From positions 62,001 to 126,000 of the forward strand of contig NZ_JAEFAJ010000004.1 of NCBI RefSeq assembly GCF_016287535.1: a stretch of 64,000 nucleotides of DNA. The letters run 5' to 3'. Each line of letters opens with the position of its first letter. Position 1 is the first letter of the stretch. The notes under the pieces were generated by a model that made no database searches, was not told where the DNA came from, and saw only the letters and a list, made by a program, of their open reading frames with translations. This document shows positions 1 through 8,505 of the stretch, in pieces. Made by a program: the position numbers and the translations under genes. Origin of the DNA: Ruminococcus sp. Lineage in GTDB: Bacteria > Bacillota > Clostridia > Oscillospirales > Ruminococcaceae.

Positions 1-2
1 CG

Positions 3-179
3 TGTATCAGAGAGGGAAGCACAGCCGACCTCGTCATAGCCGACATAAACAGAAAGTGGACAGTAGAACCTGAAAAGCTGCATTCAAAGTCGAAGAATAC
101 AGTATTCAAGGGCATGGAGCTGACAGGAAAACCTCTCGTTACCATATCCAATGGCGAGATAAGATACAATGTATTATAA
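3..179 (+). CDS. pyrC: Dihydroorotase, C-terminal end (partial)
   Basis: The window opens inside a reading frame of 58 codons ending in TAA. The visible tail contains ADLVIADINRKWTV, a lysine/serine-rich stretch, then NTVFKGMELTGKP and TISNGEIRYNVL. This is the usual end of class I dihydroorotase: an ADLVI strand, an NTPF/NTVF loop and a final beta strand. The enzyme closes carbamoyl aspartate to dihydroorotate in cytosolic pyrimidine synthesis. pyrF follows after 17 bases, which fits a pyr operon. The catalytic metal-binding part lies outside the window, so the call rests on the tail and the context. Confidence 0.8.
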   Translation, partial: CIREGSTADLVIADINRKWTVEPEKLHSKSKNTVFKGMELTGKPLVTISNGEIRYNVL

Positions 180-196
180 TACAAGGAGGAAAAGAA

Positions 197-1123
197 ATGT
201 CATTTGACAGACTTATCGAAAAGATAATCGAACTCAAAAATCCTACGGTGGTGGGACTTGACCCCAAGCTGGAATACGTTCCCGATTTTATACAGCGCCG
301 TTACCTTGACAGCGACGGCTGGACGCTGAAGGCAGCCGCAAAGGCTATATTCGACTTCAATCAGGCGATAATCGACGAGATACACGACCTTGTACCCGCT
401 ATAAAACCGCAGGCTGCATACTATGAGATGTACGGCCATTACGGCATAAGGACACTTGAAAAGACTATCCGTTACGCTAAGCTGAACGGTATGTTCGTTA
501 TCACTGACGGTAAGCGCAACGACATCGGCGCGACTATGGAAGCCTACACAAAGGCTCACCTCGGTACAGTTACTATAGGCGACAGCGAGATAGAGCCCTT
601 CGGCGCAGACGCCCTCACAGTCAACGGCTACCTCGGTACTGACGGTATCGCACCTCTCCTTAAAGTATGCCGTGAGCGCGACAAGGGCATATACGTGCTG
701 GTAAAGACCTCCAATCCCTCCTCCGGAGAGCTTCAGGACATGAAGCTGGCTGACGGTCGTACAATATATGAGTGCATGGGCGATATGTGCGAGAGGTGGG
801 GCGAGGATACCCGCGGAAAGTATGGCTATTCCGCTGTAGGCGCAGTTGTAGGCGCTACATACCCCGAAATGCTTACAGAGCTGAGACAGAGACTTCCACA
901 TACAATGTTCCTTGTACCCGGCTACGGCGCACAGGGCGGCGGTGCGGAAGGTCTGAAGGGCGGCTTCGACGAGAACGGTCTGGGAGCTATAGTCAACTCA
1001 TCACGTGCAGTAATGTGTGCATACAAGAAGGAAGGCTGCGACGAGCGCGACTTCGCAAAGGCAGCAAGAAGAGAAGTTATCCGCATGAGAGACGATATCT
1101 GCCAGTACATCAATTTGAAATAA
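197..1123 (+). CDS. pyrF: Orotidine 5'-phosphate decarboxylase (long, type 2 subfamily)
   Basis: This enzyme decarboxylates OMP to UMP, the last step of de novo pyrimidine synthesis, in the cytosol. It has 308 residues, the length of the longer subfamily 2 enzymes rather than the ~235-residue E. coli type. Visible motifs are VGLDPKLEYVP at the N-terminus, the catalytic TDGKRNDIG near residue 103, and VLVKTSNPSSGE and LVPGYGAQGG in the C-terminal phosphate-binding half. The ATG follows AAGGAGG by seven bases. It lies directly behind pyrC. Its stop codon is the first base triplet of a period-7 repeat array. Confidence 0.95.
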   Translation: MSFDRLIEKIIELKNPTVVGLDPKLEYVPDFIQRRYLDSDGWTLKAAAKAIFDFNQAIIDEIHDLVPAIKPQAAYYEMYGHYGIRTLEKTIRYAKLNGMFVITDGKRNDIGATMEAYTKAHLGTVTIGDSEIEPFGADALTVNGYLGTDGIAPLLKVCRERDKGIYVLVKTSNPSSGELQDMKLADGRTIYECMGDMCERWGEDTRGKYGYSAVGAVVGATYPEMLTELRQRLPHTMFLVPGYGAQGGGAEGLKGGFDENGLGAIVNSSRAVMCAYKKEGCDERDFAKAARREVIRMRDDICQYINLK

Positions 1124-1155
1124 GAACTAAGATCTAAGAACTTGGAGCTAAGAAA
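1121..1155 (+). repeat. Degenerate 7-base tandem array A
   Basis: Five consecutive heptamers can be read: TAAGAAC, TAAGATC, TAAGAAC, TTGGAGC, TAAGAAA. The array starts on the pyrF stop codon and ends just before the ribosome binding site of the next gene. A related array in inverted orientation lies on the other side of that gene (1520-1561). Confidence 0.75.
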
Positions 1156-1163
1156 GGTGAGAA

Positions 1164-1520
1164 ATGGAAAACTATCGTAACCTTATTGTATGGCAGAAGT
1201 CGATGCAGCTTGTTAAAGAGATATACAAGCTTTTACGTCTTATGCCCAATTATGAGCAATATGCTTTGTCTGATCAGATGAGACGTGCTGCTGTATCGAT
1301 CCCTTCAAATATAGCTGAGGGAGCAGGAAGAGGTTCAAAGAAAGATTTTGCTCATTTTCTTTCTATTGCCCGTGGTTCAAAGTATGAACTGGAAACTCAG
1401 TTGTTCATTTGTATTGAATTGGATTATCTTTCAGAAGAACAATGCAGAGAAGCATTAAGCATTGTAAATGAAGTCGGGATTATTCTTAACGGCTTCATAA
1501 AGAAATTAAGCATTCAATGA
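1164..1520 (+). CDS. Four-helix-bundle protein of the S23 (23S rRNA intervening-sequence) family
   Basis: The 118-residue protein starts MENYRNLIVWQKSMQLVKEIYK and contains LSDQMRRAAVSIPSNIAEGAGRG and DFAHFLSIARGSKYELETQL. These are hallmarks of the S23/four-helix-bundle family (Pfam PF05635), first known from intervening sequences in 23S rRNA genes and related to the Avd accessory protein of diversity-generating retroelements. Its function here is unknown. It sits alone between pyrF and carA, flanked by inverted 7-base repeat arrays, and so looks like an inserted cassette. An AAAGGTGAG ribosome binding site precedes the ATG. Its codon use looks more AT-rich than that of pyrF or carA. Confidence 0.85.
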   Translation: MENYRNLIVWQKSMQLVKEIYKLLRLMPNYEQYALSDQMRRAAVSIPSNIAEGAGRGSKKDFAHFLSIARGSKYELETQLFICIELDYLSEEQCREALSIVNEVGIILNGFIKKLSIQ

Positions 1521-1561
1521 CTAAGAACTTAGCTCTTAGATCTAAGTTCTTAGTTCTAAAA
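1520..1561 (+). repeat. Degenerate 7-base tandem array B (inverted relative to A)
   Basis: Six heptamers can be read: ACTAAGA, ACTTAGC, TCTTAGA, TCTAAGT, TCTTAGT, TCTAAAA. The reverse complement matches array A in both unit and phase. The two arrays together bracket the S23 gene as ~35-42-base imperfect terminal inverted repeats. Confidence 0.75.
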
Positions 1562-1641
1562 ACGCTCTCTCCACAATGGCGTGGAACAGAGTGCATAACA
1601 TCAGCAATTCGACCTCTATAAAACGCAAGGAGGAAAATAAA

Positions 1642-2739
1642 ATGTCATTATTCAACATGGGTGAAAAGGCTTATCTTATGCTTGCCGACGGACAGGTGTT
1701 CGAGGGCAGGAGCTTCGGCGCGAAGGGCACTGTCATAGGCGAAGTCGTATTTACCACAGGAGTCACAGGCTATCAGGAAACTCTCACAGACCCAAGCTAC
1801 TACGGACAGATAGTCACACAGACATTTCCGCTTATTGGAAACTACGGTGTGAACTCGGAGGACAACGAGTCAGCAAAGTCCTATGTGACCGGCTATATAG
1901 TCAGGGAGTGGTGCAACGCGCCCTCAAACTTCCGCAGCGAGGGCAATATTAACGATTTCCTGAAAGAGCATAACATTGTCGGTATCAATAATATCGACAC
2001 CCGCCGCCTTACACGTATTATCCGTGAAGTTGGTGTCATGAACGGCGTTATCACTACCGAGGACGTTTACGCAAAGAAGAACGAGCTCCTTGAAAAGATA
2101 AGGGCTTTCACGGTAAAGGACGCTGTAAAGAGTGTTACCAACAGCGAAACTCTTACCTATGAGCCTGAGGAAAAGAAGCTCCGCGTGGCTCTCTTCGATT
2201 TCGGCTACAAGCGCAATATCAGACAGGAGCTTTTAAAGCGCGGCTGCGAGGTCGTGGTAGTTCCTGCATATACCACCGCGGCTGAGATAAGAAAGCTTGC
2301 TCCTGACGGTATCATGTTCTCAAACGGCCCCGGAGACCCTGCCGAAAATGTTGAGATAATCGAGAATATAAAGGAGATACAGAAGCTTGGCATACCTATA
2401 TTCGGTATTTGCCTCGGACATCAGCTCATGGCTCTTGCCAACGGCGGAAAGACCGAAAAGCTGAAATACGGTCACAGAGGAGCCAATCAGCCTGTTATAG
2501 ACTTAGAGAGCGGTCTCACCTACGTTACCAGCCAGAACCACGGCTATGCGGTAGTAGGGGACAGCATAGACCCCTCCGTGGGAAGAGTATCCCACATAAA
2601 TGCAAACGACAAGACCTGCGAGGGCATACACTATACCTCAGTCAACGCAAGGACGGTCCAGTTCCACCCGGAAGCACACGGTGGACCGCTGGATACAGCT
2701 TACTTGTTTGACGACTTTGTAAATACAATGCTTAAATGA
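1642..2739 (+). CDS. carA: Carbamoyl phosphate synthase, small (glutaminase) subunit
   Basis: CarA hydrolyses glutamine and channels ammonia to CarB for carbamoyl phosphate. I chose the ATG at 1642 (MSLFNMGEKAYLMLADGQ) because GCAAGGAGG ends ten bases before it. An upstream in-frame ATG at 1576 has no ribosome binding site and would add 22 non-conserved residues. The N-terminal CPSase domain shows GEVVFTTGVTGYQETLTDPS. The C-terminal class I amidotransferase domain has SNGPGDP, the nucleophile motif FGICLGHQLMA and the HPEA histidine/glutamate pair. The length of 365 residues is normal. carB follows after a 140-base palindromic spacer. Confidence 0.96.
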   Translation: MSLFNMGEKAYLMLADGQVFEGRSFGAKGTVIGEVVFTTGVTGYQETLTDPSYYGQIVTQTFPLIGNYGVNSEDNESAKSYVTGYIVREWCNAPSNFRSEGNINDFLKEHNIVGINNIDTRRLTRIIREVGVMNGVITTEDVYAKKNELLEKIRAFTVKDAVKSVTNSETLTYEPEEKKLRVALFDFGYKRNIRQELLKRGCEVVVVPAYTTAAEIRKLAPDGIMFSNGPGDPAENVEIIENIKEIQKLGIPIFGICLGHQLMALANGGKTEKLKYGHRGANQPVIDLESGLTYVTSQNHGYAVVGDSIDPSVGRVSHINANDKTCEGIHYTSVNARTVQFHPEAHGGPLDTAYLFDDFVNTMLK

Positions 2740-2844
2740 ATTAGGAATTCGGAATGCGGAATCAATGTGTTCGCTTACGCTCACATTTTTTTAATCAGTC
2801 GGCAGAGCCGACACCATAATTCCTAATTACGAATTCCGAATTAA
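2738..2844 (+). repeat. Palindromic intergenic element with two 7-base arrays and a perfect hairpin
   Basis: The element opens with four heptamers (GAATTAG, GAATTCG, GAATGCG, GAATCAA at 2738-2765). It closes with four (TAATTCC, TAATTAC, GAATTCC, GAATTAA at 2817-2844) that are roughly their reverse complement. Between them are ATGTG...CACAT (2765-2786) and the perfect stem GTCGGC-AGA-GCCGAC (2798-2812). It lies between carA and carB and resembles a small non-autonomous mobile or REP-type element. Confidence 0.65.
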
Positions 2845-2881
2845 ACATCTTGATTGTTGATTAAAAACGGAGGTTATAGAA

Positions 2882-5800
2882 ATGCCACTCAGAAGTGATA
2901 TAAAAAAGGTACTTGTTATCGGCTCTGGTCCTATCGTTATCGGACAGGCTGCCGAATTTGATTACGCAGGCACACAGGCCTGCCGCGCACTGAAACAGGA
3001 GGGACTTGAAGTAGTCCTCGTGAACTCAAATCCTGCTACCATAATGACTGATAAGGCTATGGCTGACAAGGTCTACATAGAGCCTCTTACACTTGACGTT
3101 ATAAAGCGTATAATCGAAATGGAGAAGCCGGACAGTCTTCTCTCCACTCTCGGCGGACAGACCGGCCTTACTCTGTCCATGCAGCTTGCGGAGGAGGGCT
3201 TCCTCGAAAGCCACAACGTAAAGCTTCTCGGCGCAGACCCTGAGACTATCCACAAGGCTGAGGACAGACAGGCTTTCAAGGACACTATGGAAAAGATAGG
3301 TGAGCCTGTTATCCCCTCAAAGGTGGTAGAAACTGTTGAGGACGCCGTTGACTTCGCACAGGTGATACACTATCCCGTTATCGTCCGTCCCGCATTCACA
3401 CTCGGAGGTACAGGCGGCGGTATCGCACAGAACGAGGAGGAGCTCCGCGACATTGCGACCAACGGTCTCCGTCTTTCGCCTATCACACAGATACTTGTGG
3501 AGAAGTGCATAAGCGGCTGGAAGGAGATAGAATTTGAGGTTATCCGTGACGCAAAGGGAAACGTCATCACCGTATGCTCAATGGAGAACTTCGACCCTGT
3601 AGGCGTTCACACAGGCGACAGTATCGTTATCGCTCCTGCTGTCACACTTACGGACAGGGAGTATCAGATGCTCCGTACAGCTGCTATAAATATCATCAAG
3701 GAGCTTAAAGTCGAGGGCGGCTGCAACTGTCAGTTCGCACTTCATCCCACAAGCTTCAGATATGCCGTTATAGAGGTAAACCCCAGAGTTTCACGTTCCT
3801 CTGCGCTGGCTTCAAAGGCTACTGGCTATCCTATCGCAAAGACGGCTGCAAAGATAGCTATCGGCTACACCCTCGACGAGATAATCAATCAGGTAACGGG
3901 CAAGACCTACGCCTGCTTTGAGCCCGCACTGGACTATGTAGTAATCAAGTTCCCTAAGTGGGCATTTGATAAGTTCGTTTACGCAAAGCGTACCCTCGGT
4001 ACTCAGATGAAGGCTACAGGCGAGGTAATGGCTATAGGCACCAGCTTCGAGCAGGCAATGATGAAGGCTGTCCGCTCCATAGAGCTGGGCATGGACACCA
4101 TGAACCTGAAAAAGCTCGCAAAGCTCTCAACAGAAGAGATACGCGAGAAGCTCCACGTCATCGACGACGAGCGTTCCTTCTGCGTATTTGAAGCTCTTAA
4201 ACGCGGTATCACTCCGGAGGAGATACACGAGATAACAATGATAGACAACTGGTTCCTGTACAAGCTCCTGAACCTTGTGGAGCTTGAAAAGTGGCTCGCA
4301 GAGGGAGAACTCACAGAGGAAAAGTACGACATCGCAAAGCAGTACGGCTATCTTGACAGCACTATCGAGCGTATTTCCGGACAGAAGTGCCCCAAGCACA
4401 AGAGTGCCGTATACAAAATGGTCGATACCTGCGCAGGCGAGTTCAAGGCTGAGACCCCTTACTTCTACTCCACATTTGACGAGGAGAACGAGGCAAAGCA
4501 GTTCATCGAGCGCACAGACAAGGGCAGGAAGAAGGTCATCGTATTCGGCTCAGGTCCTATCCGTATCGGACAGGGTATCGAGTTCGACTACTGCTCCGTA
4601 CACTGCGTATGGACGCTGAAAGAGCTTGGCTATGAGGCTGTAATATGCAACAACAATCCGGAGACCGTATCCACTGACTTCGACACAGGCGACCGTCTGT
4701 ACTTCGACCCTCTCACAAAAGAAGACGTTCAGTCCATTATTGAGACCGAGCAGCCCTACGGCGTTGTGGTACAGTTCGGCGGACAGACCGCTATCAAGCT
4801 GACGCGCTACCTCTCGGATATGGGCGTTCGCATTCTCGGTACTTCTGCTGACATGATAGACGCGGCAGAGGACAGGGAGCGCTTCGACGAAGTTCTTGAA
4901 AAGTGCGGCATACCGAGACCTGCGGGACATACGGTAATGAACATCGAGGAGGCTCTTGCAGCGGCAAACGACCTTGGCTATCCCGTGCTGCTCCGTCCTT
5001 CATACGTTCTCGGCGGACAGAACATGATAATCGCTCACTCCGACGCGGACGTAAAGGAGTATATGGGCATAATCATGAGCCATAACATAGAGAACCCCGT
5101 TCTTATCGACAAATACATGATGGGAACTGAGGTGGAGGTCGACGCTATCTGCGACGGCGAGGACTACCTTATCCCCGGTATCATGGAGCATATCGAGCGT
5201 GCAGGCGTTCACTCAGGCGACTCTATCTCTATCTACCCTGCACAGCACCTTTCAGACCGTATCAAGCGCATAATCGTTGAGTATACGAGACTGCTGGCAA
5301 AGGAGCTCAACGTTATCGGACTTGTGAATATACAGTATGTGGTATATAACCACGAGGTATACGTTATCGAGGTAAATCCACGTTCTTCAAGAACCGTTCC
5401 ATATATCAGCAAGGTCACGGGAATACCTATGGTGGATATCGCCACAAAGATAATGTTCGGCGCAAAGCTTAAAGATATGGGCTATGAAAGCGGACTTTAT
5501 CCCGCAGGCGACTACGTTGCGGTAAAGGTACCAGTATTCTCCTTTGAGAAGCTCACAGACGTTGACACAATGCTGGGACCTGAGATGAAGTCCACCGGCG
5601 AGTGTCTCGGTATCGGCAGGAACCTTGAGGACGCGCTTCTGAAGGGACTTATCGCCGCAGGCTTCGATCTCAAGCGCGAGGGCGGAGTTCTTATCTCGGT
5701 GCGTGACAGCGACAAGAGGGAGATACTTCCCATTGCGGACAAGTTCGAGCGCATGGGCTTCGAGCTCTATGCCACATCGGGTACTCAGAGCGTTCTCCAC

Positions 5801-6073
5801 AGGAACATGATAGCGGCAAATCTTGTCCGCAAGATATCTGACGGTACGCCAAATGTGGAAACTCTTCTTGACAGCGGCAAGATACACTATGTAATATCCA
5901 CTTCCGCAAAGGGCAGACTTCCAGAGCGCGACAGCGTTAAGATGAGAAGAAAGTCCATAGAGCGTTCTATTTGCAGCCTGACTGCTGTAGATACGGCAAA
6001 ATCGCTGGTAAAAGTCCTCGAATCGGGCAGAACTATCAACGACGTTGAGCTTGTGGATATCACCAAGATATAA
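2882..6073 (+). CDS. carB: Carbamoyl phosphate synthase, large subunit
   Basis: CarB makes carbamoyl phosphate from bicarbonate, ammonia and two ATP, feeding both pyrimidine and arginine synthesis. At 1063 residues it has the full tandem architecture. The first ATP-grasp half begins KKVLVIGSGPIVIGQAAEFDY. The second half begins KKVIVFGSGPIRIGQGIEFDY near residue 547. A C-terminal MGS-like allosteric domain (GFELYATSGT near residue 960) ends the protein. Conserved ATP-grasp segments such as FEVIRDAKGN and VIEVNPRVSRSSALASKATG are present in both halves. A GGAGG ribosome binding site precedes the ATG. No frameshift is visible. Confidence 0.97.
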   Translation: MPLRSDIKKVLVIGSGPIVIGQAAEFDYAGTQACRALKQEGLEVVLVNSNPATIMTDKAMADKVYIEPLTLDVIKRIIEMEKPDSLLSTLGGQTGLTLSMQLAEEGFLESHNVKLLGADPETIHKAEDRQAFKDTMEKIGEPVIPSKVVETVEDAVDFAQVIHYPVIVRPAFTLGGTGGGIAQNEEELRDIATNGLRLSPITQILVEKCISGWKEIEFEVIRDAKGNVITVCSMENFDPVGVHTGDSIVIAPAVTLTDREYQMLRTAAINIIKELKVEGGCNCQFALHPTSFRYAVIEVNPRVSRSSALASKATGYPIAKTAAKIAIGYTLDEIINQVTGKTYACFEPALDYVVIKFPKWAFDKFVYAKRTLGTQMKATGEVMAIGTSFEQAMMKAVRSIELGMDTMNLKKLAKLSTEEIREKLHVIDDERSFCVFEALKRGITPEEIHEITMIDNWFLYKLLNLVELEKWLAEGELTEEKYDIAKQYGYLDSTIERISGQKCPKHKSAVYKMVDTCAGEFKAETPYFYSTFDEENEAKQFIERTDKGRKKVIVFGSGPIRIGQGIEFDYCSVHCVWTLKELGYEAVICNNNPETVSTDFDTGDRLYFDPLTKEDVQSIIETEQPYGVVVQFGGQTAIKLTRYLSDMGVRILGTSADMIDAAEDRERFDEVLEKCGIPRPAGHTVMNIEEALAAANDLGYPVLLRPSYVLGGQNMIIAHSDADVKEYMGIIMSHNIENPVLIDKYMMGTEVEVDAICDGEDYLIPGIMEHIERAGVHSGDSISIYPAQHLSDRIKRIIVEYTRLLAKELNVIGLVNIQYVVYNHEVYVIEVNPRSSRTVPYISKVTGIPMVDIATKIMFGAKLKDMGYESGLYPAGDYVAVKVPVFSFEKLTDVDTMLGPEMKSTGECLGIGRNLEDALLKGLIAAGFDLKREGGVLISVRDSDKREILPIADKFERMGFELYATSGTQSVLHRNMIAANLVRKISDGTPNVETLLDSGKIHYVISTSAKGRLPERDSVKMRRKSIERSICSLTAVDTAKSLVKVLESGRTINDVELVDITKI

Positions 6074-6079
6074 ATTTGT

Positions 6080-6330
6080 AGGGGCTGGCGTCCTCGACAG
6101 CCCGCGATTACCGATAAAATATACATGACATACGCGGTAGGGGCGGATATTATCCGCCCGCAAGCCGTTAGCTTGCAGGGGCGCGCATTGCGCGTCCGTG
6201 ACATACACGTTTTGCAGGGGCGGCGGAACGCCGCCCCTACACATAACAATTTATATTAACGGGGCGATGTGGACATCGCCCCCTACTATTCATTATTAAC
6301 GAGGGACGTCGAGGACGTCGTCCCCTACAT
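6080..6330 (+). repeat. Cluster of seven GC-rich hairpins (REP-like)
   Basis: In the 308-base gap between carB and uvrB I read seven successive inverted repeats: GGGCT...AGCCC, GGGCGGAT-att-ATCCGCCC, GCAAGC-cgtta-GCTTGC, GGGGCGCGC-att-GCGCGTCC, GGGGCGGCG-gaa-CGCCGCCCC, GGGGCGATG-tgga-CATCGCCCC and GGGACGTC...GACGTCGTCCC. Several have GTAGGGG on the left or CCCCTAC on the right, so they look like one repeat family with variable cores. A single copy with the GGGGCGATG core recurs at 47,822. No gene is visible here. Confidence 0.7.
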
Positions 6331-6332
6331 CA

Positions 6333-6367
6333 TTAACTCTCAACTCTTAACTTTCAACTCTCAACTT
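6333..6367 (+). repeat. Degenerate 7-base tandem array E
   Basis: Five heptamers can be read: TTAACTC, TCAACTC, TTAACTT, TCAACTC, TCAACTT. They end immediately before the AAAGGGGG ribosome binding site of uvrB. The period matches the arrays around pyrF, carA and carB but the unit differs. Confidence 0.75.
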
Positions 6368-6381
6368 CCAAAGGGGGAACT

Positions 6382-8343
6382 ATGGATCACTTCAAGCTAT
6401 GTTCAAACTACGTTCCTGCCGGCGATCAGCCCCAGGCTATAGACAAACTTGTAGACGGCATAAATTCGGGCAAAAAGGAGCAGATACTCCTTGGTGTCAC
6501 GGGCTCGGGCAAGACCTTCACCATGGCAAACGTCATCGCCCGTGTCAACAAGCCCACACTGGTACTTGCCCACAATAAGATACTTGCGGCTCAGCTTTGC
6601 TCGGAATTCCGCGAATTCTTCCCCGAAAATGCGGTGGAGTACTTCGTATCCTATTATGACTACTATCAGCCCGAGGCTTATGTTCCCAGCACTGACAGCT
6701 ACATCGAAAAGGACTCCTCCATAAATGACGAGATAGACAAGCTGCGCCACTCTGCAACTACTGCTCTTGCGGAGCGCCGCGACGTTATCATTGTTGCCAG
6801 TGTGTCCTGCATATACTCCCTCGGAAGTCCGGAGGAGTACCGCTCCATGTGCGTTTCTATACGTCAGGGCGCTGAAAAGCCGAGAGACCAGCTTATCTCG
6901 GAGCTGGTGAAGATACGCTATGAGCGTAACGACATAGCCTTTGAGCGTAACAGGTTCAGGGTACGTGGTGACGTTGTGGAGATATTCCCGGCAATGTCCA
7001 CTGATACTGCTGTCCGCGTAGAGTATTTCGGCGACGAGATAGACCGTATCTCTGAGGTCAACGTAGTTACTGGAGAGGTAAAGGCAGTAGTCTCTCATGC
7101 GGTGATATTTCCTGCCTCTCACTATGTTGTGGGCGATGACAAGCTTGAATCGGCGATCACTGAGATAGACAGGGAGCTTGCGGAGCGTATAGACTATTTC
7201 CAGAAGAACAACAAGCTCATAGAGGCACAGCGTATAGAGCAGCGCACTCACTACGACATGGAGATGCTGAAGGAAGTGGGCTATTGCAGCGGCGTCGAGA
7301 ACTATTCCCGTATACTTGCAGGTCGTCCGGCAGGAAGCACTCCTCTTACACTTATGGACCATTTCCCCGGTGACTTCCTGCTCATAGTGGACGAGAGCCA
7401 TGTGACACTGCCTCAGGTAAGAGCTATGTACGCAGGTGACCGCGCAAGAAAGACCACACTTGTTGAATACGGCTTCCGTCTGCCCAGCGCTATGGACAAC
7501 AGACCGCTGAACTTCGACGAGTTCAACGCACATATCAATCAGGCTATATACGTAAGCGCTACTCCCGGACAGATAGAGCGCGAAAAGACCGATACCATAG
7601 TGGAACAGGTGATACGTCCCACGGGACTTGTTGACCCTGAGATAATCGTGAAGCCTACTAACGGACAGGTGGACGATCTTCTTTCGGAGATAAACGAGAG
7701 AGTTGAGCGCCATGAGAGAGTGCTTGTGACTACTCTTACAAAGAAAATGGCTGAGGACCTTACCTCCTACTATGAAAAGCTGGGCGTGAAGGTGCGCTAT
7801 CTCCACCATGATATCGACACCATCGAGCGTATGGAGATAATCAAGGATCTCCGAGAGGGAGTATTCGATGTGCTTGTGGGTATAAACCTTCTCCGTGAGG
7901 GACTGGATATACCTGAGGTGAGTCTTATCGCCATACTGGACGCGGACAAGGAGGGCTTCCTGAGAAGCGAGACCTCACTTATACAGACTATCGGACGAGC
8001 TGCAAGAAATGCCGGCGGACAGGTAATAATGTATGCCGACTGTGTTACGGGGTCTATGGAACGGGCTATAACCGAGACGGAACGAAGACGTTCATTGCAG
8101 ATGAAGTTCAACGAGGAGCATGGTATAGTTCCTAAGACTATAATCAAGGACGTCCGCGACGTGCTGGAGATAACCTCCAAGACAAAGGTGGAGGAAAAGA
8201 CCAGAAAGAAGAAGCTCTCAGCTGCGGAAAAGCAGCGCATGATAGACAAGCTCACCGTGGAGATGAAGAACGCGGCGAAGCTGCTTGAGTTTGAACACGC
8301 CGCCTATCTCCGCGACAAGATAAAGGAGCTTCAGGGAAGCTGA
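6382..8343 (+). CDS. uvrB: UvrABC system subunit B (excision repair helicase)
   Basis: UvrB verifies DNA damage after UvrA loading and recruits UvrC. The 653 residues carry Walker [13 protein letters not shown] near residue 40, the beta-hairpin region [21 protein letters not shown], the Walker B-like DESHVTLPQ, helicase motifs REGLDIPEV and QTIGRAARN, and a C-terminal UVR motif ([22 protein letters not shown]). AAAGGGGGAAC precedes the ATG. Length and motifs are complete. uvrA and uvrC are not in the window. Confidence 0.97.
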   Translation: MDHFKLCSNYVPAGDQPQAIDKLVDGINSGKKEQILLGVTGSGKTFTMANVIARVNKPTLVLAHNKILAAQLCSEFREFFPENAVEYFVSYYDYYQPEAYVPSTDSYIEKDSSINDEIDKLRHSATTALAERRDVIIVASVSCIYSLGSPEEYRSMCVSIRQGAEKPRDQLISELVKIRYERNDIAFERNRFRVRGDVVEIFPAMSTDTAVRVEYFGDEIDRISEVNVVTGEVKAVVSHAVIFPASHYVVGDDKLESAITEIDRELAERIDYFQKNNKLIEAQRIEQRTHYDMEMLKEVGYCSGVENYSRILAGRPAGSTPLTLMDHFPGDFLLIVDESHVTLPQVRAMYAGDRARKTTLVEYGFRLPSAMDNRPLNFDEFNAHINQAIYVSATPGQIEREKTDTIVEQVIRPTGLVDPEIIVKPTNGQVDDLLSEINERVERHERVLVTTLTKKMAEDLTSYYEKLGVKVRYLHHDIDTIERMEIIKDLREGVFDVLVGINLLREGLDIPEVSLIAILDADKEGFLRSETSLIQTIGRAARNAGGQVIMYADCVTGSMERAITETERRRSLQMKFNEEHGIVPKTIIKDVRDVLEITSKTKVEEKTRKKKLSAAEKQRMIDKLTVEMKNAAKLLEFEHAAYLRDKIKELQGS

Positions 8344-8423
8344 TAAGTAGATTTACGCATTTAACAATAATGAGAAGAAAATGAGATTTTATGCATAAAT
8401 GCTTATAAAACACGCAAAAGCCC

Positions 8424-8452
8424 TTGACATTTCGGTGTTGAAATGTTACAAT
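8424..8452 (+). promoter_or_regulatory. Promoter of the GH5 gene, with a palindrome in the spacer
   Basis: TTGACA (8424-8429) and TACAAT (8447-8452) are 17 bases apart. The spacer carries an inverted repeat, CATTTC (8428-8433) and GAAATG (8440-8445), which overlaps the end of the -35 box. This is a natural position for a repressor site controlling the cellulase genes; that role is inferred. Confidence 0.7.
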
Positions 8453-8505
8453 ATACTCAACTATAAGTGCATTGGATATGTGCACTATGAGAGGGGAAAT
8501 ATAAA

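Noticed and set aside
6403..7809. 468-codon minus-strand frame within uvrB
   Set aside because: It is the antisense of a fully conserved uvrB with no ribosome binding site or family resemblance.
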